Assembly: GCA_964585305.1 (NCBI GenBank) | Contig: CAZPDM010000110.1 | Span: forward strand, 1-11,839 | Source of the DNA: CAZPDM01 sp964585305 | Lineage (GTDB): Bacteria; Planctomycetota; Uabimicrobiia; Uabimicrobiales; JABWCH01 | DNA length: 11,839 nt | Direction of reading: 5' to 3' | The notes under the pieces: model-generated | Databases searched by the model: none | Seen by the model: only the letters and a program-made list of their open reading frames with translations | What the model was told of the DNA's origin: nothing | In this document: positions 7,229 to 11,839 of the stretch, piece after piece | Layout: every line of letters begins with the position of its first letter | Numbering within the stretch: position 1 is the first letter of the stretch | Position numbers and translations under genes: made by a program

Positions 7229-7708
7229 CTAATATCCTAGTTCTTTTAAAATTTCAGAAAGACGGCTTAATCGCTCGCCAATCAATTCATCATCATCGCT
7301 TAAAGATTGTTGAAATAATTTTATATCCTCATCAATCTTTTCATTTTCCGTACATATAGAAAGCCTCATGGCATCTCCCTGCAAAGCAATTTTATCAATG
7401 ATAGGATTTGTCGGATCATACAGCTTTTCCAAGCGATAAGCCTCTGCAAAATGTTGTTTTGCCCGGCAAATCATCAACGCAAGATCAAGAACACGATGCA
7501 AAGGCAATTCTTCCGATTGCCTTGACCATTTTTTATCTGTATGTCGCCATACTTTTGCAGAAATTTCAGTCTTTCCACGGTCATTCCACTGAGCCAATCC
7601 TAAAGAAATCCCTTTTGCATCAGTCTTATAAGCATATCTACCATCAATATTTTCATAATTTTCAGAAACAATTACAGGTTTATGCTTTAATGTAGTTGGA
7701 ATTTTCAT
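7229..7708 (-). CDS. DUF6530-like protein of unknown function
   Basis: A 159-residue soluble protein without signal peptide or membrane segment. The N-terminus MKIPTTLKHKPVIVSENYENIDGRYA, then TDAKGISLGLAQWNDRG, EISAKVWRHT and KWSRQSEELPLHRVLDLALMI (about 60-92), is what I remember of the DUF6530 family; no function is known to me. The C-terminal third is acidic and helical in character (EKIDEDIKLFQQSLSDDDELIGERLSRLSEILKELGY). GGAG sits 8 bases before the ATG. It has its own strong promoter with overlapping palindromes, so it is likely to be under tight repression, unlike its neighbours. A weak stem, CTCCA/TGGAG followed some bases later by eight Ts (about 7168-7213 on the minus strand), may end its transcript. 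Family call moderate; it is not an obvious DNA-binding protein, so the regulator of its operator is probably encoded elsewhere. Confidence 0.72.
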   Translation of the reverse strand: MKIPTTLKHKPVIVSENYENIDGRYAYKTDAKGISLGLAQWNDRGKTEISAKVWRHTDKKWSRQSEELPLHRVLDLALMICRAKQHFAEAYRLEKLYDPTNPIIDKIALQGDAMRLSICTENEKIDEDIKLFQQSLSDDDELIGERLSRLSEILKELGY

Positions 7709-7723
7709 AAAAAATACTCCATT

Positions 7724-7774
7724 ATTTAGTAAATAATAAAATTAGTAAATTACTAATTTAGTAGTTTACTAAAT
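7724..7774. promoter_or_regulatory. Operator array: three TTTAGTA/TACTAAA palindromes
   Basis: Three related palindromes stand in a row. The first is ATTTAGTAAAT (7724-7734, centre 7729). The second is a 10-1-10 perfect palindrome at 7739-7759 (centre 7749, core TTAGTAAATTACTAA). The third is an 8-3-8 palindrome at 7756-7774 (centre 7765, core TTTAGTAGTTTACTAAA). The third covers the -10 box and the second covers the start of transcription. This is the layout of a repressor-binding region acting on the DUF6530-like gene. The cognate repressor is not identified. Confidence 0.65.
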
Positions 7775-7791
7775 AAAGAAAGGTTTGTCAA
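7763..7791 (-). promoter_or_regulatory. Strong sigma70-type promoter of the DUF6530-like gene
   Basis: Perfect TTGACA (7791-7786 on the minus strand), a 17-base spacer, then TAAACT (7768-7763). Transcription would start near 7755, about 47 bases before the ATG at 7708. The -10 box lies inside a TTTAGTA palindrome. Confidence 0.75.
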
Positions 7792-7839
7792 GAAAAAAAT
7801 AATATTATATTTGATATTTTTTTAAAAAAATTTATCTTA

Positions 7840-7845
7840 TATAAT
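7840..7845 (+). promoter_or_regulatory. Possible -10 box for the small plus-strand gene
   Basis: A perfect TATAAT in very AT-rich DNA. No good -35 at 16-18 bases; TTGATA at 7811 is 23 bases away. The start of transcription would fall at about 7852, the first base of a perfect palindrome. Confidence 0.35.
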
Positions 7846-7851
7846 ATTATT

Positions 7852-7879
7852 AATATTTAGATATTAATATCTAAATATT
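7852..7879. promoter_or_regulatory. 28-bp perfect palindrome
   Basis: AATATTTAGATATT (7852-7865) is followed without spacer by its exact reverse complement (7866-7879). It could be an operator for a dimeric regulator or, in RNA, a hairpin at the 5' end of the small plus-strand transcript. Its TTTAGATA core differs from the TTTAGTA operators next door. Confidence 0.5.
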
Positions 7880-7931
7880 TGAGCGGTACTTGGTGTAAAA
7901 ATACCGCAACCTCTCAAATACATATTTTTTT
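7876..7931 (+). terminator. Terminator-like hairpin (attenuator or small-RNA end) in a leader
   Basis: TATTTGAG (7876-7883) pairs with CTCAAATA (7913-7920). Inside it CGGTA (7884-7888) pairs with TACCG (7902-7906), leaving a 13-base loop and a 6-base bulge. A run of seven Ts (7925-7931) follows. This has intrinsic-terminator form 32 bases before the small ORF, so it could attenuate that gene or end a roughly 80-base RNA started near 7852. Confidence 0.45.
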
Positions 7932-7962
7932 AAAGTAATGTTATAAATTAAGAAAGGTAATT

Positions 7963-8094
7963 ATGATTAAAAATCAAAAGGAAAAAATGTTTTTACTCGG
8001 GATAGTAGGATTACACTTTGGAAGCGAAAAAAAATTAAGAAAAAAAGCTATAAAAATAAATAAAATTTTAGAAACAATTGATAAAAACTTTTGA
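7963..8094 (+). CDS. Small basic protein (43 aa), hypothetical
   Basis: This is the only credible plus-strand gene. ATG at 7963 is preceded by AAAGG at a 5-base spacing. The product begins MIKNQKEKMFLLGIVGLHFG and continues into a lysine-rich helix, SEKKLRKKAIKINKILETI, ending in DKNF. A second start at 7987 (AAAAGGA just before it) would give 35 residues beginning MFLLGIVGLHFG. The short hydrophobic patch followed by a positive amphipathic stretch is reminiscent of small membrane-active peptides, but I recognise no family. It is bracketed by a structured leader and the bidirectional terminator at 8139-8169, which argues for a real transcript. High AT content makes chance ORFs common here, so confidence is limited. 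Confidence 0.45.
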   Translation: MIKNQKEKMFLLGIVGLHFGSEKKLRKKAIKINKILETIDKNF

Positions 8095-8138
8095 TAAAAA
8101 TCAGATTAGCAGGTTTATTTATCTTTACTTATAGAAAT

Positions 8139-8169
8139 AAAAAAGGCACATAATTTATGTGCCTTTTTT
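8139..8169. terminator. Bidirectional rho-independent terminator (mnmG / small ORF)
   Basis: Six As, then GGCACATA-ATT-TATGTGCC (8145-8163), then six Ts. The stem is perfect (8 bp, 3-base loop) and has the correct tail on both strands. It ends mnmG from the minus strand and the small gene from the plus strand, showing that the two are convergent units. Confidence 0.92.
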
Positions 8170-8183
8170 ATTTATAAAAATTT

Positions 8184-9815
8184 CTATTTCAAGTATATCA
8201 TTAAAACTGAAATGTCGGCTGGGGTTACGCCTTCAATGCGAGAGGCTTGGCCTAGGGTCAGGGGTTGGATTTTGGATAGTTTTTCACGGGATTCTTTGGA
8301 TAAGGCAGATACTTTAGAAAAATCAAAAGTTGGTGGGATTTTCATGTCTTCGAGTTTATTGAGTTTTGCAATCATTTCTTGCTCGTGTTTGATATATCCT
8401 TCGTATTTGATTTCTATTTCCAGTTGTTCAACNNNNNNNNNNNNNNNNNNNNNNNNNNNNNNNNNNNNNNNNNNNNNNNNNNNNNNNNNNNNNNNNNNNN
8501 NNNNNNNNNNNNNNNNNNNNNNNNNNNNNNNNAACATTCGATAGGGTTCATAAGAAGGTTTATTGATCAAATCATCAATAAGCACACCAATATATGCCTC
8601 ATTTCGCTTGATAATCAATGGTTGTTTTCGATGTATTTTTAATGCCGCATTGATTCCGGCAACAATTCCCTGAGCCGCAGCTTCTTCATAACCAGAGGTA
8701 CCATTGATTTGCCCGGCAAAATATAACCCTTGAATTTTTTTTGTTTCCAGTGTAGGAAAAACTTGATACGCAGGGAAAAAATCATATTCGATTGCATAAC
8801 CTGGTCGAACCATTTCTACATTTTCCAAGCCAGGAATTGTGTGCATGGCTTCAAATTGAATTTCCACAGGTAATGAAGTTGCAAAGCCATTCATGTAAAT
8901 TAAATCAGTATTTAATCCTTCTGGTTCTAAGAAAATCTGATGCTGATCTTTATCAGAAAATCGAACAATTTTAGTTTCAATAGAAGGGCAATATCGTGGA
9001 CCAATTCCTTTAATTCTTCCATCAAACATTGGAGAACGATCAAAACCTTTTTTTAAGATTTCATGGGTTGTTTTATTAGTATAAGTCAAATGACAAGGAA
9101 CTTGTGGAAGAAAAGGAAAAGAATTTTTTGGAGTTCGTTTAGAAAATGGAACAAGGATTTCATCACCTGGCTGAACTTTTGTTTTTTTAAAGTCAATTGA
9201 ATCACGACGCAGGCGTGGTGGTGTTCCTGTTTTCAATCTGCCTACTTCAAAGCCTAAATCTGCTACAGATTGAGATAATCCAACAGCAGGAGGCTCATCA
9301 ATTCTTCCTCCCGTCCAAGTTTTTTCACCCGCAAAAAGTACACCATTTAAAAATGTACCACAAGCTAAAACAATTGCCTGGCAAGAAATTTCCTCACCAT
9401 TATCCAGCAGGAGACCTACAATTTTACTATCTCTAGCCAAAACCTTTTTGCCAGTACCTTCAAGAATTGTTAAACCAGTCTGCTGGCTAACAACTCTCAG
9501 ACATTCTTGAGAATATAGCTCTCTATCTGATTGGCAACGAGAGGACCAAACCGCAGGGCCTTTGGATTTGTTGAGTATCCGAAATTGAATCCCTGTTCGA
9601 TCTGCCATTTCACCCATTACGCCTCCTAAAGCATCTACCTCATAAACAAGATGCCCTTTAGCAGTCCCTCCAATTGTAGGATTGCAAGACATTCTTCCAA
9701 GTGCCTTTTTGTCCATAGTAAGAAGGGCAACTGTGCAAGACATGCGAGCCGCTGCCATTGCAGCTTCAATCCCTGCATGTCCTCCACCAACAACCACAAC
9801 ATCAAAATCACGCAT
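8184..9815 (-). CDS. mnmG: tRNA wobble-uridine modification enzyme MnmG, with internal assembly gap
   Basis: The FAD-containing subunit that, with MnmE, installs the (carboxy)aminomethyl group at C5 of U34 in certain tRNAs. Visible signs: the FAD-binding VVVGGGHAGIEAA (7-19), RMSCNPTIGGTAKGHLVYEVDALGG with Cys44, GPRYCPSIE with Cys276, FLEPEG, and PGYAIEYDFF with AGQINGTSGYEEAAAQG (near 368-384). The C-terminal helical part VEIEIKYEGYI-like and QASRIEGVTPADISVL is also present. About 427 residues precede 100 Ns and 82 follow. Family members are about 620-630 residues, so roughly 110 residues (from just after EPYRM) are missing. The gap is therefore drawn too short, and the gene is probably intact in the organism. 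AGGAGG lies 15 bases before the ATG, with a palindrome between. It lies 43 bases after mnmE. Confidence 0.95.
   Translation of the reverse strand: MRDFDVVVVGGGHAGIEAAMAAARMSCTVALLTMDKKALGRMSCNPTIGGTAKGHLVYEVDALGGVMGEMADRTGIQFRILNKSKGPAVWSSRCQSDRELYSQECLRVVSQQTGLTILEGTGKKVLARDSKIVGLLLDNGEEISCQAIVLACGTFLNGVLFAGEKTWTGGRIDEPPAVGLSQSVADLGFEVGRLKTGTPPRLRRDSIDFKKTKVQPGDEILVPFSKRTPKNSFPFLPQVPCHLTYTNKTTHEILKKGFDRSPMFDGRIKGIGPRYCPSIETKIVRFSDKDQHQIFLEPEGLNTDLIYMNGFATSLPVEIQFEAMHTIPGLENVEMVRPGYAIEYDFFPAYQVFPTLETKKIQGLYFAGQINGTSGYEEAAAQGIVAGINAALKIHRKQPLIIKRNEAYIGVLIDDLINKPSYEPYRMXXXXXXXXXXXXXXXXXXXXXXXXXXXXXXXXXXVEQLEIEIKYEGYIKHEQEMIAKLNKLEDMKIPPTFDFSKVSALSKESREKLSKIQPLTLGQASRIEGVTPADISVLMIYLK
8433..8532. 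other. Assembly gap of exactly 100 Ns inside mnmG
   Basis: One hundred undetermined bases, the usual placeholder for a scaffold join of unknown size. Coding continues on both sides in parts of MnmG that are normally about 110 residues apart, so the true gap should be about 330 bases. Confidence 0.97.
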
Positions 9816-9836
9816 AGAAAAATTTTTCTACCTCCT
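9815..9836 (-). promoter_or_regulatory. mnmG ribosome site with palindrome between it and the start
   Basis: On the minus strand AGGAGG (9836-9831) is followed by the perfect 16-bp palindrome TAGAAAAATTTTTCTA (9830-9815), whose last A is the A of the ATG. The linear spacing of 15 bases is too long; folding the palindrome would bring the site close to the start codon. Confidence 0.5.
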
Positions 9837-9858
9837 GGTAAAACATAGCTAATTCAAA

Positions 9859-11229
9859 TTATTTGCCAATACAAAATCGAGAAAAAATTGTGTTTAAAAT
9901 ATCATCAGATGTTACAACTCCAATGATTTCTGATAAAGCCATTGTCGAATTTCGTAAATCTACAGAGACAAATTCTCCAGTAAGTTTTTGCTCTATGGCA
10001 ATAAGAGATTGCTCTAAAGATTGCTTGGCTTTTTGCAGACTTTGAAAATGCCGCAGGTTAGAAACAACCGCAGAATGCTCGCTATAAGTTTTGCTGCCAA
10101 TAGCTTTCTGGTATAGTAGCTTACAAAGTTCATCAACTCCTTCACCAGTTTTTGCAGAGATTTTCAAATCACAAGGAAGTTTGCAATTCGGCGCAAGATC
10201 ACTTTTATTAAGTATGGTTAGAAGACGTTGTGAGGATGTTAAATGCAAAAGTTCTTGTTGCAAATCTATGTCAATATCCCGATTTGCTTCATTAAGAAAA
10301 ATAACTAGATCTGCTTGACGAACAGCTTGACAACTTCGTTCTACACCTTCTTTTTCAATTGGATCCTGAGTAAATCGAATCCCTGCAGTGTCGAAAAGAC
10401 GGAATAATATTCCTTCAATCGTCATATCTTCTCGTATAATATCACGAGTTGTTCCTGGTATAGAACTTACAATTGCACGTGATTCCTTTAAAAGATAATT
10501 TAGAAGAGAGGATTTTCCAACATTTGGTTTGCCTACAATTGCAACATTGACACCATCACGCAAAACTTTTCCAAATCTATAACTATCAAGAAGCTCCTGA
10601 ATTTCTGCAATTAAATTTTTTATGCGACGGACTAACTCAGCATTATGAATAAACGATATATCTTCCTCAGAAAAATCTAACTCTACTTCAATCAGTGAAG
10701 TTATATCAATCAATTGTTGCCTCAATTGTGTAATCTTTTGAGATAAAATTCCATCAAGCTGATTGCGCGCTCCACGCAAGGAAGCATCTGTTGCTGACTC
10801 AATAACATCCACAACCGCTTCTGCTTGTGCTAAGTCAAGACGACCATTTAAAAAAGCTCGTTTTGTAAATTCTCCGGGTTCTGCAAGCCGAACATCATCA
10901 TTTTTTACAGACAAAAGAAGTTCAATTACTTTACGAGCTATTAAGGGATTTCCATGTGTACTTATTTCACAACTATCTTCACCCGTATAAGAATGTGGTT
11001 TCCGAAAGATAGAAACAAGAACATCATCAATCATTATTCCTTCTTTATCCAATATTTTTCCATAATGAATAGTATGTGAAGGAACTTGGGATAATTTTTT
11101 TCGACCATGAAATACAAAATCAACTAGAGAAATGGCTTGACTGCCACTTACTCTAATAATTGCTAATGCACCAATTCCCATAGGGGTAGCAATTGCTACA
11201 ATAGTATCATCACAATAATTGAGAGACAT
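9859..11229 (-). CDS. mnmE: tRNA modification GTPase MnmE
   Basis: A 456-residue GTPase, the partner of MnmG in U34 modification. The N-terminal tetrahydrofolate-binding domain (DTIVAIATPMGIGALAIIRVSG, and YTGEDSCEISTHGNP near 81-95) is followed by the helical region. The inserted G domain has G1 GKPNVGKS (233-240), G2 TTRD (260-263), G3 DTAG (280-283), G4 NKSD (341-344) and G5 SAK (358-360). The protein ends in FCIGK, the conserved C-terminal CIGK whose Cys is important in the family. All motifs are intact and the length is normal. The start at 11229 has only a weak AAAGAAA upstream, but the next residues (NYCDDTIVAIATP) match the usual N-terminus. mnmG follows after 43 bases, so the two are likely co-transcribed and end at the 8139-8169 terminator. 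Confidence 0.96.
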   Translation of the reverse strand: MSLNYCDDTIVAIATPMGIGALAIIRVSGSQAISLVDFVFHGRKKLSQVPSHTIHYGKILDKEGIMIDDVLVSIFRKPHSYTGEDSCEISTHGNPLIARKVIELLLSVKNDDVRLAEPGEFTKRAFLNGRLDLAQAEAVVDVIESATDASLRGARNQLDGILSQKITQLRQQLIDITSLIEVELDFSEEDISFIHNAELVRRIKNLIAEIQELLDSYRFGKVLRDGVNVAIVGKPNVGKSSLLNYLLKESRAIVSSIPGTTRDIIREDMTIEGILFRLFDTAGIRFTQDPIEKEGVERSCQAVRQADLVIFLNEANRDIDIDLQQELLHLTSSQRLLTILNKSDLAPNCKLPCDLKISAKTGEGVDELCKLLYQKAIGSKTYSEHSAVVSNLRHFQSLQKAKQSLEQSLIAIEQKLTGEFVSVDLRNSTMALSEIIGVVTSDDILNTIFSRFCIGK

Positions 11230-11265
11230 ATATTTTTTTAATAATTTCTTTTAAAGATATTTTAA

Positions 11266-11299
11266 GGCACGCTGCGTACTGCATAGCGTGCCCTACCAT
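11266..11299 (-). repeat. REP-like GTAG-flanked palindrome
   Basis: GGCACGCT (11266-11273) pairs exactly with AGCGTGCC (11285-11292). GC/GC extends the stem inward past an AT bulge. On the minus strand GTAG (11296-11293) stands immediately 5' of the stem, and the 8-mer ATGGTAGG is shared with the element at 5641-5728. There is no T-run, so it is not a simple terminator. It lies between the permease stop and the mnmE start. Confidence 0.6.
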
Positions 11300-11308
11300 A
11301 GAAAATTT

Positions 11309-11839
11309 TTAACAGAAATTAAATTCCTGCTTTCTAAAAAGACCAATTCCAATAGTAATCAAAACTACAGAGATTCCTAAAAGAGTACATACTGCTTGCC
11401 AAGTAAGAACAACATCATATTCAGGGAATTTGGTAGGATCAAAAAAAAGTGTATAGTATAACGAACGAACATAGTAAGAAACAGCAAAAGCACGTGCGCG
11501 TTCTGTGATAAATCCAACAAATATTTCCCAGAAAATAGTATAGGCTAAAGCAATATATAGTCCTTCTTTAAAAATGCTCATAAACAAATATACTGCACTA
11601 TACGCCATCACAGCTAAAAGCAATACCATAAAATCATATAAAAAAGCAAGAATAGAAAAGTTCCCCCAATATGTAATAATATATATTAACATCATAGCAG
11701 GGGCAGTTAAAAATATGCCAATTGTTACCAATCCAGCATATTTGGCAAGATAAATGGTGCAACGACCAATCGGACGTAAAAAGAGAAGTTGTAACGTTCC
11801 GCTTTCCACTTCATTGGAAATCATACGACTTCCAAGACT
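11309..11839 (-). CDS. ABC-2 type transporter permease, 5' end outside the window
   Basis: The reading frame is open to the window edge. Codons before the first Met (11824) read SLGSR, continuing into MISNEVESGTLQLLFLRPIGR. This is the internal ABC-2 signature (E-E/S-GTLE-L-L-RP-R) that normally follows about the first third of the protein, so 11824 is not a start codon. At least four membrane helices follow: about LVTIGIFLTAPAMMLIYIITYW, AFLYDFMVLLLAVMAYSAVYLF, GLYIALAYTIFWEIFVGFI and AVCTLLGISVVLITIGIGLF. The protein ends FRKQEFNFC. It would form the membrane part of an exporter with an ATPase encoded upstream, beyond the window. Substrate unknown. It lies 79 bases before mnmE on the same strand. 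Confidence 0.85.
   Translation of the reverse strand, partial: SLGSRMISNEVESGTLQLLFLRPIGRCTIYLAKYAGLVTIGIFLTAPAMMLIYIITYWGNFSILAFLYDFMVLLLAVMAYSAVYLFMSIFKEGLYIALAYTIFWEIFVGFITERARAFAVSYYVRSLYYTLFFDPTKFPEYDVVLTWQAVCTLLGISVVLITIGIGLFRKQEFNFC

Overview
This is an 11.8 kb piece of an AT-rich bacterial chromosome. All but one of the supported genes lie on the minus strand, so the biology reads from high to low coordinates. tRNA-modification genes (mnmE, mnmG, miaB), an AmrS-type radical SAM enzyme and lipoprotein-free Sec signal peptides point to a free-living bacterium. The secreted NHL propeller with an Fn3-like tail and the GTAG-flanked palindromes would fit Planctomycetota or a similar lineage, but the window does not prove the phylum. 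A run of exactly 100 Ns inside mnmG shows that this is a scaffolded draft assembly.

Region by region, from high to low coordinates. (1) 11839-8184: the 3' part of an ABC-2 type permease, a REP-like palindrome, then mnmE and mnmG, whose products form the complex that modifies the wobble uridine (U34) of tRNA. The block is closed by a strong bidirectional terminator at 8139-8169. mnmG is interrupted by the scaffold gap, which is drawn too short for the missing protein. (2) 8094-7709: a short divergent control region. A small plus-strand ORF (43 aa) has a structured leader containing a 28-bp perfect palindrome and a terminator-like hairpin. Facing the other way is a near-consensus sigma70-type promoter whose -10 lies inside a set of three TTTAGTA-type palindromes. 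(3) 7708-7229: a DUF6530-like cytoplasmic protein driven by that promoter. (4) 7064-5868: a secreted six-bladed NHL propeller with its own promoter and terminator. (5) 5830-5569: an intergenic stretch holding a compound REP-like element. (6) 5568-1: a co-directional series of miaB, amrS, a degenerate AMP-binding (ANL) protein, a secreted metallophosphoesterase and, cut by the window edge, a cysteine-rich DUF3795 protein.

The joint theme of blocks 1 and 6 is tRNA anticodon-loop modification: MnmE/MnmG act on U34 and MiaB on A37. AmrS, the ANL protein and the phosphoesterase appear to be carried along in one transcription unit without a visible common pathway. AmrS's usual partners (Memo and AMMECR1) are not in this window. 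The parts that look least described are the regulated DUF6530 promoter and the small-ORF leader facing it, the pair of GTAG-flanked palindromes, and the ANL protein that has lost its ATP-binding signature.
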